33,553 nucleotides of DNA from an uncultured bacterium (GTDB lineage Bacteria; Patescibacteriota; Patescibacteriia; UBA1558; GWA2-36-10), in the NCBI GenBank assembly GCA_903855135.1, contig CAINYB010000001.1:66740-100292 (forward strand), read 5' to 3'. The translations under genes were made by a program, and so were the position numbers. Shown in pieces: positions 26,560 through 33,553 of the stretch (positions are counted from its first letter, which is position 1; each line of letters opens with the position of its first letter). Under the pieces are notes generated by a model that saw nothing but the letters and a program-made list of their open reading frames with translations, ran no database searches and had not been told where the DNA came from.

Positions 26560-29277
26560 TTAATTTTTATAGCTCAAAGCTTTTTTGACACGAATTGCTC
26601 CACCCACATCATAAACCACAATATCTCGCCTATTTAAACCCCCTTGCAATAAAAACTTCGCCAAAGCATTATCTACTTGCTCTTGGATCACCCGCCTCAA
26701 AGGTCTGGCACCAAAGATTGGATCAAAGCCAGCTTTGGCTAATTCTGCTTGTGCCTCTTTGGTCACTTCAAAGAAAATACCTTTAGTTTCTAAACGTTGT
26801 TTGACTTTATTGAGCATCAAGCCCGCGATCGTAAATATCTCATCTTCAGTCAAAGGCTTAAATAAAATCACGCCATCAAAACGATTTAAAAACTCTGGAC
26901 GAAATACGCCTTGTAATTTATTTTTAACTAAATCATCTTTAAAGTCTTCAGTTTTCTTACCAGCGTTAATTTGCTCTTGAATATAAGCTGTGCCAGCATT
27001 TGAAGTTGCGACTATAATTAAATTCGTAAAATCTACGGTGCGACCTAAAGCGTCAGTTAAGCGTCCATCTTCCATCACTTGTAAAAAGACATTCAAAATA
27101 TCTGGGTGGGCTTTTTCTATTTCATCTAAAAGCAATAAAGCAAATGGCTGATGTCTGACAGCTTCAGTCAGTAAACCTGGAATATTAGCCGTCGCGGAGC
27201 CTAATAGTCTGTCCAAGCTATCTTGATTCTGATACTCTGACATATCTAAACGGATCATATTTTCTTCGTTGCCAAAATATTTTTCCGCTACGGCTTTAGC
27301 TAATTCTGTTTTACCCACACCAGTTGGTCCCAAAAATAACAAATTTACTATTGGACGCTTCTTGTCTCTTAACTCTGCTCTAGCTCTTTGCAAAGCAGTA
27401 GAAACTTGTTTAACTGCTTCATCTTGGCCAATCACGCGCTGGTGAATATCTTCAGCTAAATTCAAAAGTTTAGCTGACTCATCAGCCGAAATAGTAGTCA
27501 GAGGAATATTAGTCACACTAGACACATATTTAGCTACATCTTCAGCGCGGACTAATTTGTCTTGACGATCATTTTTGGCGACCTGCAAAGCAACCGCTTC
27601 TAAAATCTGTAAAGCTTTTTGGGGTAAATGCTGATCTGGTAAATATCTGTCTGCTAAATCAAAAATCTTTTCTAAAGAATTATAAGTAAAGTAGATTTTA
27701 TGTTTATTTTCTAAATAGCCCACATGTGACTCTAGGATCTGAATCGTCTGATTTTTATCTGTTTCTAAAATATTTACTTTGTGTAAAACTTGAGCTAACT
27801 GACGACCTTCTAAATACTTTGTATAGTCTTCATTGGTTGTGGTCGCGATCAAGATCACATTTTTATTAGCCACTGCAGTCGCTAATACTTCGGCTAGATC
27901 TAGGCCTTCAGAGCCTTGGGAACTGACACCAACGAGATTATGTATATTGTCGATAAATAAAATAATATTACCTGATACTGCCACCTCATTGAGCATGGCG
28001 GTCAATCTTTCTTCGAGATTACCTTGGCCACCCGAGCCAGACACTAAAGCTGGCACGGATAAACTCACCAGACGTTTGTCTTGGAAAATGTCTGGCATGT
28101 CTTCAGCCATCATCAGATTGGCAATTGCTTGGACAATATTTGTCTTGCCGGTGCCACCAGGGCCGACTAAAATCACCGAGTCTAGATTGCTCTCCATAGC
28201 ATCGATAATTTCTTTGATTTCTTTATCGCGAGCCACGACTAATGGCAAAAGTCCAGACTTAGCCGCTAAAGTCAAATCTTCAGAAAAACTATTCAAAACC
28301 GGCGTCGCAATAGCGGTATAAGAGCGATTGATGCCCGACTTTGGCTTAAATAAAGCACGGCCACGATAGCGATGATAGTTTTCTACTAGTTTGACATTGA
28401 TATCCATCCAGGCAATGACATTGTCCACTTTATTTTCATCGATATCAAAATCATAAAAAAAGTCTTTAATAGCATCACTTACCTGCGTCAAACCAGCTAA
28501 CAAATCTATCTCTTCTATTTTTTCACTGTGCCTGACTTTGATCGCATGATGATAGGCAAACAATAAAACGTCTTTGACTTCTGGGGTCAAATCTAGCTTT
28601 TCGGCTCTAGTTAGCTCTGTCTTCGTATCTTTTGTGGTCAATTCAGCTAAGCGCTGATCAATGATTTGCTGTAAATTTTGTGCGCCTACTCCCAAACGCG
28701 CTAGCACTACTTTGACATCTTTGTCTTCTAAAAGCACAAATAATAGGTGCCAGACTGTCACTGGCCAAGAGCCTTTACGCAAAGCATAAAGCCAAGCTCG
28801 GTCTAGCATCCACTCGGTTTCCTGATTTAAACTCTCGGCAATATTATATTTAAAAAATACTTGTTCGTTTTTTAATTTTTGTTTAATGATTGTTTGTTTT
28901 TGGGCAGGAATAGATAAACGATAATACAAATACATATTGACTATCACTAAAATCATCAGCCAAGTATTATTTTTACCGGGTGTAGTCAAAAAAGTAATCA
29001 GATTACGTGGATCAAACTCCACTTGATTCAAAATCTTATAAATCAAATAAACAGACGACAAAGTACCGATGATCAATAAACCATTGATCACTAAGTCAAT
29101 GATTTCTCTAGTTTCCCGTACGACGATGCTGGCGCGATTGATCAGCTTTTGCCAATAATAAAAATTATTATTTTCCACAAAAAAACGCTTCGCTCCAAAA
29201 CAAGCTGGACATTTACGTCCGCCCACTTCACCAGTGCCTCCACAGGCCTCACAAGTTTTGAAAACTATTTTTTCCAT
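26560..29277 (-). CDS. Membrane-anchored Clp-like AAA+ ATPase with zinc ribbon
   Basis: 905 aa. Order: zinc ribbon (C9, C12, C23, C26; DnaJ-like CxxCxGxG), two membrane helices (about 61-83 and 106-122), Clp N-domain (about 147-290), AAA1 and AAA2. AAA1 has Walker A GPGGTGKT (372-379), but Walker B is FIDN (441-444) where Clp proteins have FIDE, and the RR arginine fingers are replaced by QLAQVLHK. AAA2 is intact: GPTGVGKT (650-657), LLDE (D718, E719), sensor TSN, Arg799 and GARPLRR sensor 2. The aromatic pore loops are lost in both (GSGG at about 413, ATANIPG at about 695), and no ClpP-docking loop is seen. It is probably an unfoldase/disaggregase relative working at the membrane. It is coupled to the upstream membrane-protein gene. 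Confidence 0.88.
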   Translation of the reverse strand: MEKIVFKTCEACGGTGEVGGRKCPACFGAKRFFVENNNFYYWQKLINRASIVVRETREIIDLVINGLLIIGTLSSVYLIYKILNQVEFDPRNLITFLTTPGKNNTWLMILVIVNMYLYYRLSIPAQKQTIIKQKLKNEQVFFKYNIAESLNQETEWMLDRAWLYALRKGSWPVTVWHLLFVLLEDKDVKVVLARLGVGAQNLQQIIDQRLAELTTKDTKTELTRAEKLDLTPEVKDVLLFAYHHAIKVRHSEKIEEIDLLAGLTQVSDAIKDFFYDFDIDENKVDNVIAWMDINVKLVENYHRYRGRALFKPKSGINRSYTAIATPVLNSFSEDLTLAAKSGLLPLVVARDKEIKEIIDAMESNLDSVILVGPGGTGKTNIVQAIANLMMAEDMPDIFQDKRLVSLSVPALVSGSGGQGNLEERLTAMLNEVAVSGNIILFIDNIHNLVGVSSQGSEGLDLAEVLATAVANKNVILIATTTNEDYTKYLEGRQLAQVLHKVNILETDKNQTIQILESHVGYLENKHKIYFTYNSLEKIFDLADRYLPDQHLPQKALQILEAVALQVAKNDRQDKLVRAEDVAKYVSSVTNIPLTTISADESAKLLNLAEDIHQRVIGQDEAVKQVSTALQRARAELRDKKRPIVNLLFLGPTGVGKTELAKAVAEKYFGNEENMIRLDMSEYQNQDSLDRLLGSATANIPGLLTEAVRHQPFALLLLDEIEKAHPDILNVFLQVMEDGRLTDALGRTVDFTNLIIVATSNAGTAYIQEQINAGKKTEDFKDDLVKNKLQGVFRPEFLNRFDGVILFKPLTEDEIFTIAGLMLNKVKQRLETKGIFFEVTKEAQAELAKAGFDPIFGARPLRRVIQEQVDNALAKFLLQGGLNRRDIVVYDVGGAIRVKKALSYKN

Positions 29278-29280
29278 GGT

Positions 29281-29649
29281 TTAATGCATGAGATTACGCC
29301 ACAATTGCCAGACCACTAAAATCGGCGTGACAATCCAAAAAATTAAAATCAACCAATAAAATAAGAAAAATAAACTAAAAACAAAAAGTTTAGCGCCTAA
29401 TAAAATCAAACGCATAAAAAAACTGATGGCTCTACCGACTTTGTCTGACTGGCCATACATGGGTTTGAATAAATTTTTGAATAACAAACCCAAAGCTAAA
29501 TTGCGACTCGTGGCTTTGATATTAGCAAAGACAGCGAGTGTAGTTTTTTTCAAACCACTCGAATACCACCAGATCGGGAAATACAAAACTTCCATCAGCA
29601 AATCCCAAGCTAGTGTTTTAAAAGTTTTAACAAAAATATTTTCTGTCAT
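29281..29649 (-). CDS. Small membrane protein preceding the Clp-like ATPase
   Basis: 122 aa, family not recognised. It has an amphipathic N-terminal half with many aromatic residues (VLYFPIWWYSSGLKK) and two close membrane helices near the C-terminus (about 84-115). Its stop is 3 nt before the Clp-like ATG, and the promoter at 29657-29685 probably drives both. It may be a partner or adaptor that positions the ATPase (inference from coupling). The ATG lies 7 nt after the -10, so the transcript should be leaderless. Confidence 0.72.
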   Translation of the reverse strand: MTENIFVKTFKTLAWDLLMEVLYFPIWWYSSGLKKTTLAVFANIKATSRNLALGLLFKNLFKPMYGQSDKVGRAISFFMRLILLGAKLFVFSLFFLFYWLILIFWIVTPILVVWQLWRNLMH

Positions 29650-29656
29650 TGAATAT

Positions 29657-29685
29657 ATTATAGCATTTTTTCCTACTTATTGACA
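29657..29685 (-). promoter_or_regulatory. Extended -10 promoter for a leaderless transcript
   Basis: On the minus strand: TATAAT (29657-29662) preceded by TGC, an extended -10 element. TTGTCA is 18 nt further upstream. The ATG at 29649 follows the -10 after 7 nt. It overlaps the -35 box of the divergent plus-strand promoter at 29680. Confidence 0.68.
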
Positions 29686-29708
29686 AAAAAATCAAAGCTC
29701 ACTATATT
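29680..29708 (+). promoter_or_regulatory. Near-consensus promoter of the plus-strand small gene
   Basis: TTGACA (29680-29685), a 17-nt spacer, TATATT (29703-29708). It drives the 59-aa gene, with a leader of about 30 nt. Confidence 0.82.
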
Positions 29709-29744
29709 AATTAGTAAATCACGCACATTTTTTAGGAGCACATC

Positions 29745-29924
29745 ATGTCAATGTATAATGTCAAACCTGGCCCGGATGGAGAAGAAATCGTCACTGATGT
29801 CTTTTCCGGCTTTCCAGTACCAGCAGAAGAAGCTGCTCTGGTGATCTCTACCATGAAGGAAAAACCCTCGACTCCAAGAGTCGAAGAAACGGAGAAACCT
29901 AAGACACAGGACACACAAGCATGA
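29745..29924 (+). CDS. 59-aa acidic/proline-rich protein, unknown
   Basis: This is the only plus-strand gene in the window. ATG 29745 follows TAGGAGC at good spacing. The peptide starts MSMYNVKPGPDGEEIVTDVF, passes FSGFPVPAEEAALVIS, and ends in a polar tail of Pro, Glu, Lys and Thr. TGA is at 29922-29924. No membrane helix or family is recognised. Promoter, Shine-Dalgarno site, stop and terminator form a complete small unit. Its composition and signals are like those of the unit at 8015-8730 and unlike the genes around it. Open frames on the opposite strand here have none of these signals. Confidence 0.75.
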   Translation: MSMYNVKPGPDGEEIVTDVFSGFPVPAEEAALVISTMKEKPSTPRVEETEKPKTQDTQA

Positions 29925-29944
29925 GCAGCAGCTCCTCAACCTAA

Positions 29945-29973
29945 AAAAGCGCCCCGCCCGCCGGTGCGCTTTT
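29945..29973. terminator. Terminator after the 59-aa gene
   Basis: AAAAGCGC (29945-29952) and GCGCTTTT (29966-29973) form an 8-bp stem around a GC-rich loop. A T-run follows on each strand (weaker on plus, six Ts on minus), so it may act in both directions. Confidence 0.78.
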
Positions 29974-29980
29974 GACTTTA

Positions 29981-30008
29981 TTGACAAAATAAAACTATTT
30001 GTTATAAT
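29981..30008 (+). promoter_or_regulatory. Perfect-consensus orphan promoter
   Basis: TTGACA (29981-29986), a 16-nt spacer, TATAAT (30003-30008). No gene follows on this strand. Transcription would begin near 30015 and meet the hairpin at 30024-30064 almost at once. Confidence 0.75.
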
Positions 30009-30014
30009 GATTAC

Positions 30015-30066
30015 ATTATTACGAAAAAGACCCTGTTAAGGTTTGGCCTTAATGGGGGCTTTTTCT
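30015..30066 (+). ncRNA. Candidate short hairpin RNA
   Basis: The predicted transcript is about 50 nt from the orphan promoter. It consists of a 5' single-stranded stretch and a stem: AAAAAG with CTTTTT, CCC with GGG, and TTAAGG with CCTTAA around loop TTTGG. It ends in a T-run. It covers, in antisense, the last codons of the NYN gene. It is either an sRNA/antisense RNA or a remnant promoter reading into the NYN terminator. Confidence 0.4.
30024..30064. terminator. Bidirectional terminator at the end of the NYN gene
   Basis: The same stem (30024-30064) reads as a terminator on the minus strand for the NYN gene, whose TAA (30049-30051) lies inside it. Five Ts follow the stem on either strand. 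Confidence 0.75.
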
Positions 30067-30558
30067 ATTTAGACTTATTTTATTTTGCACATCACTTAGA
30101 TAAGTAATTGGTGCATTGGTTCTTTTTAATAAAATTGAACACAAATTATTAGCACTAGGTGATAATATAACTCTTAATTTATTTTTAGTTTGTAAAAATT
30201 TCACCAAACAAGCATAATCACCATCGCTAGTCACTAATACTAACTGCCTACAAGAATCTTCATAAACATCACTGACGGCTTGCAATACTAAGTCCGCGTC
30301 ACAATTACCCTTTGCTTCACCTTGGCCATTATACAAAACCTCTTTAAAAACTAAAGTAAAACCTGCCTCTTGCAAGGCTAAGTACAAATCTTTTTGTTGA
30401 GGTATTAAGCCAATAAAATAATAAGCTTTAATTACACCATATTTATTACTAAGCCATTTTCTAAATCTAACAAAATCTATTTTCCATCCAGAATAAGCTA
30501 CACCACGATAAAGATTGTTGCCGTCAATATAGGCGTAATTATTTTTCGCTTTCTTCAT
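30049..30558 (-). CDS. NYN-domain (LabA/DUF88-like) putative ribonuclease
   Basis: 169 aa from ATG 30558; a TTG at 30576 is an alternative. This is a PIN-like NYN fold with the acidic residues in place: YIDGNNLY near the N-terminus, KGNCDADL in the middle and LVTSDGDYACLVKFL after it. NYN proteins are often metal-dependent RNases. It has its own promoter (TTGACA, 17 nt, TAATAT) and the terminator at its end, so it is a single-gene unit. It lies next to accessory genes, so a role in defence or RNA turnover is possible but not shown. Confidence 0.85.
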   Translation of the reverse strand: MKKAKNNYAYIDGNNLYRGVAYSGWKIDFVRFRKWLSNKYGVIKAYYFIGLIPQQKDLYLALQEAGFTLVFKEVLYNGQGEAKGNCDADLVLQAVSDVYEDSCRQLVLVTSDGDYACLVKFLQTKNKLRVILSPSANNLCSILLKRTNAPITYLSDVQNKISLNRKSPH

Positions 30559-30591
30559 ATTATCACTTTTCTTCAAAAAGTTAATATTTTT

Positions 30592-30620
30592 ATATTAAAA
30601 CTAGCTTGATATTTTGTCAA
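30592..30620 (-). promoter_or_regulatory. Promoter of the NYN gene
   Basis: On the minus strand: TTGACA (30615-30620), a 17-nt spacer, TAATAT (30592-30597). The predicted leader is about 26 nt to ATG 30558. Confidence 0.75.
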
Positions 30621-30650
30621 TATTTTGACTTTATAAAAAATTTAATAAAA

Positions 30651-31208
30651 TTACATATACACTGCCCATTTAAATAAAAACAGAGACTCATCAAAAAATA
30701 AAGAATACCACACCAAAACTACTAATAATAAACATAAAATTATCCAAAATATCTCATAAAAATTTATTTGAACATAATAACTGCTAAACAAACTTAGTGG
30801 CGATTGCACTGTAGCAAAACCATGCTCAACCACAAAAAAATCTACCTCTTGCTCTCTTTTTTTATAATCAGCAAAAGAATGATCTTTTTTTAAATTATGA
30901 TCTAAATAAATATGCCCGATTTCACGCATAATAACATATTGCTGCTTTTTCTGGTCTAAAAGAAAAAAATTGGGATTTAAATAAATTATTTGCTTAGACT
31001 CCTTGCTATTTAGTACCGAAACATAAGCTAAATAATTCCTATAATTATCTCGTCCATCGATAAAAACTATCTCTTTGTCTATAAAATCTACCAAATCATC
31101 TGGCAGACTAGCTAAGACTCCGGCTAAGATCTTTTTTGTTTCTTTAGCCTGGACCTCTCTTTTGACAAGTAGTTTAGCAAATCTTTTTTCTTCCCAATTT
31201 TTAAACAT
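30651..31208 (-). CDS. IrrE/ImmA-like peptidase homologue with C-terminal membrane helix
   Basis: 185 aa. The core resembles the M78/ImmA-IrrE zinc peptidase domain: VIMREIGHIYLDH followed by KKREQEVDFFVVEHGF, where the family has HExxH and an E-x-x-D type third ligand. The first His is Arg95 here (R95-E96-I97-G98-H99), while H99, E121 and D123 remain, so catalysis is doubtful. A membrane helix (about 152-171) follows, and the tail is short and hydrophobic. It lies 4 nt after the RhuM-Fic gene and is probably cotranscribed. Such proteases often work with toxin or mobile-element regulators (family knowledge); its job here is inferred. Confidence 0.65.
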   Translation of the reverse strand: MFKNWEEKRFAKLLVKREVQAKETKKILAGVLASLPDDLVDFIDKEIVFIDGRDNYRNYLAYVSVLNSKESKQIIYLNPNFFLLDQKKQQYVIMREIGHIYLDHNLKKDHSFADYKKREQEVDFFVVEHGFATVQSPLSLFSSYYVQINFYEIFWIILCLLLVVLVWYSLFFDESLFLFKWAVYM

Positions 31209-31212
31209 ATGA

Positions 31213-32175
31213 TTATTTTTTTAAAATTAACAAAATCAAACCGATCATGCGCTCTTTATCTTTAGGATTACTCTCAGCTACTAGCAAAGTCAAAGCTGTC
31301 AAAGCACTTGGTGATAAACTCCTAATATCTAAAACTTTAGTTTTCTTCAAAAACCATACAAAAGCAAAGGCTGCACTTCTTTTATTACCATCCACGAAAG
31401 GATGATTTTTGATCATAAAATATAAAAGATGAGCTGATTTTTCTTCTACACTAGGATAAAGACTTTTACCGGAAAAAGTCTGAAAAACATTGCCCACAAT
31501 AGCAGCTAAAGAATCTTTTGATTTTTCTTGGCCAAATAAATCACTAGCTTCTTTTTGCTTTACTAACTCCGCCTTTAAACTAGCCAAAACTTCAGTCAAT
31601 TCACTGGCTGTAATTTGAACTTGTTTTTTAGTAATGCCTTTTTTGGGAAAACTAGCTTTATCATAGGCATTCAAAGAAAACCAAGTACTAGCAAATATTT
31701 TGACTAACTCCAAAGTATCACCAGCTTTTAGCTTATTATCTTGCGGTAAAATTTTTTTGACATCTTCCACTGCTTGTAAAAAAGCCTCATAATTTTTGGC
31801 TAATCTTTTTTTGTTGATCGTATAGCCTGATAAAATATGCTGTCTCAAAGTCTTAGTAGCCCACTGACGAAATTCAATAGCTACTTTTGAATTTGTTCTA
31901 TAACCGACAGACAAAATAACATCCAAACTATAAAAAACTACTGGTTTATCCGAATTTGCAATATGCATTTTTTGCATATTGCTTTTTTTATCTATTTCTC
32001 CGTCTCTAAAAATGTTGTTCACATGACGAGAAACAACTGACTGATCAACACCAAAAAGCTTGACTATTTGCATCTGATTAGCCCAAATAGTCTCTTTTTG
32101 AAAATCCCCCTTAAACTCTATGGCACCAGATTTGTTCTGGTAAACAATAATTTCACTTTTCATACTTTTCTTCAT
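31213..32175 (-). CDS. RhuM-Fic/Doc fusion protein
   Basis: 320 aa. The N-terminal part (about 1-120) matches the RhuM virulence-protein family, with TIWANQMQIVKLFGVDQSVVSRHVNNIF and SLDVILSVGYRTNSKVAIEFRQWA. The C-terminal half is a Fic/Doc domain with HPFVDGNKRSAAF (258-270). The second arginine of classical Fic (HPFx[D/E]GNGRxxR) is absent and Lys occupies the Doc-type position, so a Doc-like activity is possible. It lies upstream of the IrrE/ImmA-like gene. An in-frame ATG at 32163 is an alternative start. RhuM-Fic fusions are common in mobile regions. Confidence 0.88.
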   Translation of the reverse strand: MKKSMKSEIIVYQNKSGAIEFKGDFQKETIWANQMQIVKLFGVDQSVVSRHVNNIFRDGEIDKKSNMQKMHIANSDKPVVFYSLDVILSVGYRTNSKVAIEFRQWATKTLRQHILSGYTINKKRLAKNYEAFLQAVEDVKKILPQDNKLKAGDTLELVKIFASTWFSLNAYDKASFPKKGITKKQVQITASELTEVLASLKAELVKQKEASDLFGQEKSKDSLAAIVGNVFQTFSGKSLYPSVEEKSAHLLYFMIKNHPFVDGNKRSAAFAFVWFLKKTKVLDIRSLSPSALTALTLLVAESNPKDKERMIGLILLILKK

Positions 32176-32249
32176 TAGTTAATAAAATATTATTTCTCAT
32201 TTTTTAATCGCCTGCCATATTTCTTTCATCAAATCTAAATAAGGTGTGA

Positions 32250-32819
32250 TTATTTTTTATTATGTTCTATTAAAATACCAACCACTGCCAAAGCTGAACT
32301 AAATGTCACAATATTCTCTAATTCTGGAGCAAAGATAAATAAACCAAAAATAGTTTTCACTAAAATACTAATACCTATAATAAGTAAAATACCACCAAAA
32401 TGTCTTTTGATAAAATTAGAAAATATCTGACAATACTTAATTTTTCTATTTAATACCAAAGCATCATTTATCTTTAACATAATGCCTAAACTAAATAAAT
32501 TCACTATTGGTGAGATAAGCCCCAAAGTATCTTCCATAGCCCACCAAGGCATATCATATGGATATTCACTGATCAAAAAACTACCTAACCCAAATAAATA
32601 AAATGCAATAAAAAACCAAACAAAAAATCTAAATACTTTATTTAATTTTTCTATACTAGCATTCTTATTTAAACGATAAAAAAATAAAATTAAAATTGGC
32701 ATTAAAATCAATAACATTAAAATAATACTCAAATCGTCATAACCACCTAAAATTGGCACTGACCAAATCAAAAGCAGTAATAATAATTTGATAGCTATCG
32801 CCTTTTTTTGTTTAGACAT
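32250..32819 (-). CDS. Multi-helix membrane protein, unknown
   Basis: 189 aa with about five hydrophobic segments (roughly 9-27, 30-50, 63-85, 105-122 and 145-188 as two). No family is recognised. The start context is AATTTT-ATG. It is directly downstream of the truncated nuclease (26 nt) and upstream of the RhuM-Fic gene. Confidence 0.62.
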   Translation of the reverse strand: MSKQKKAIAIKLLLLLLIWSVPILGGYDDLSIILMLLILMPILILFFYRLNKNASIEKLNKVFRFFVWFFIAFYLFGLGSFLISEYPYDMPWWAMEDTLGLISPIVNLFSLGIMLKINDALVLNRKIKYCQIFSNFIKRHFGGILLIIGISILVKTIFGLFIFAPELENIVTFSSALAVVGILIEHNKK

Positions 32820-32845
32820 AAAATTATGTTAATTGATAAAATATA

Positions 32846-33553
32846 TTATTTCTCTACTTTTTTCACCGCTTGACGATAATCACAAAAATCACAGTCTAGC
32901 CCTGAAGCTGGTATCTGCTCACTCAACAAACACTGATGCGCCTCGATAATAGCCGACTCTACCCAAGAATCATCGCCAGTATAAGCGATCAAAGTAATAT
33001 CAAACTCTAGCTTGGCATCAAAAGCCTCCTTGTCTGTATCACCATTACAATAGACAAAATAGCCCACATCAGAAACCTTGTAGCCATTTTGGCGCAAGAG
33101 CCACTGATAAACTTCCATCTGTCTTTTATAACCAATTTGCCAGCCTTGATCCAAGGCGGTAATCTCCTCGTCTTTAGAAGTAGATTTATAATCCACGACA
33201 ATATATTCTTTTTTACTATTGATCCACAGATCATCTATCGCCCCGCTGATGATCAAGCCAGTTTTAGGATGCAAATACTGAATACCACAAAAATTATCCC
33301 GCCACTGATCTAAATCTTTGTGTGCTACTGGTTTAGCTGCTATTTTATATTTGGCTAATAAGGGGTGCTTTTTATTTTTCGCTCGATAAATATCAAACTC
33401 TTTTTTTAATAATTTATCGACAGCGGAATTTAAGTTAAAAGGAAAACTAGGCGGTTGTTTCAGGCCTAACTTATTGTCTAAATAAAAACAGCGCGGACAA
33501 CGCAAAAATAAATCTAATTTAGAACGACTAAGTTTAAAATTATTTCTGACATT
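32846..33553 (-). CDS. PD-(D/E)XK nuclease, 5' end beyond window
   Basis: The frame is open to the right edge, and the residues before the internal TTG at 33505 read LSRSKLDLFLRCPRCFYLD, which fits the nuclease N-terminus. The gene therefore starts outside the window. Motifs are SGAIDDLW (Asp), IVVDYKST (Asp-x-Lys) and a C-terminal CDFCDYR, like the Cas4/AddB group with a cysteine pair. Visible length is about 235 aa. It lies at the head of the accessory cluster. Confidence 0.82.
   Translation of the reverse strand, partial: NVRNNFKLSRSKLDLFLRCPRCFYLDNKLGLKQPPSFPFNLNSAVDKLLKKEFDIYRAKNKKHPLLAKYKIAAKPVAHKDLDQWRDNFCGIQYLHPKTGLIISGAIDDLWINSKKEYIVVDYKSTSKDEEITALDQGWQIGYKRQMEVYQWLLRQNGYKVSDVGYFVYCNGDTDKEAFDAKLEFDITLIAYTGDDSWVESAIIEAHQCLLSEQIPASGLDCDFCDYRQAVKKVEK

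Noticed and set aside
27833-28321. 162-aa plus-strand open frame antisense to the Clp-like gene
   Set aside because: It covers the AAA1 domain of a clear protein on the other strand and shows no domain of its own.
29732-29987. Two minus-strand open frames over the 59-aa gene
   Set aside because: Both lack promoter, Shine-Dalgarno site and terminator, while the plus-strand frame has all three.
30049-30576. TTG start at 30576 for the NYN gene
   Set aside because: It is possible, but it only adds MKKSDN before an ATG with the same AAGAAA context. ATG 30558 is the simpler start, and the domain begins after it.

Overview
The window is AT-rich (several 60-base stretches counted by hand give about 37-40% GC). 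It carries tightly packed housekeeping genes, almost all on the minus strand, and uses the standard genetic code. The gene set, the general lack of Shine-Dalgarno sites, a membrane-anchored Clp-like ATPase with a zinc ribbon, a DUF721/DciA-like gene and very short beta-carbonic-anhydrase-like proteins suggest a Patescibacteria (CPR) genome. That assignment is an inference from gene content; no rRNA gene is present to confirm it.

Layout on the minus strand, read from left to right. 1-418: 5' part of gyrB. 558-4109: pheT and pheS. 4115-4868: a small membrane protein and a DUF721/DciA-like protein. 4956-7871: a UvrD-type helicase fused to an AddB/RecB-like nuclease. 8015-8730: a self-contained, GC-richer unit (sigma70-type promoter, beta-CA-like gene with a strong Shine-Dalgarno site, coupled 34-aa membrane peptide, terminator). 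8750-16234: the complete F1Fo ATP synthase operon (atpI, B, E, F, H, A, G, D, C), with a second beta-CA-like gene as its last cistron. 16281-22907: rmuC, a membrane protein, tatD, cvpA, metG, rsmI and an AI-2E-type permease. 22985-26359: an M16 peptidase, an anchored coiled-coil protein and glycyl-tRNA synthetase. 26560-29649: a small membrane protein followed by the Clp-like ATPase, between a leaderless promoter and a terminator. 29680-30064: the only plus-strand signals, namely a 59-aa gene with its own promoter and terminator and an orphan consensus promoter reading into a hairpin. 30049-33553: an accessory end with a NYN-domain protein, a degenerate IrrE/ImmA-like membrane protein, a RhuM-Fic/Doc fusion, a membrane protein and a truncated PD-(D/E)XK nuclease.

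Expression signals fall into two styles. Most genes have no Shine-Dalgarno site. Six start in the identical context AATTTT-ATG, and three lie exactly 7 nt after a -10 box, so they should be leaderless. By contrast, three genes (8015-8119, 8128-8649 and the plus-strand 29745-29924) have strong Shine-Dalgarno sites. They lie in two units with sigma70-type promoters and their own terminators, and the unit examined (8015-8730) is GC-richer, as expected for acquired genes.

Nearly every inter-operon gap holds a short GC-rich palindrome. Several share the flank TTATTCC...GGAAAA while the stem bases differ. A compound three-hairpin element sits at 4882-4955, a palindrome pair forms the C-terminal codons of rsmI, and a 105-bp repeat interrupts the atp operon between atpA and atpG. 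There is no gene-free stretch over 300 bases. I saw no tRNA, rRNA, CRISPR array or transposase.
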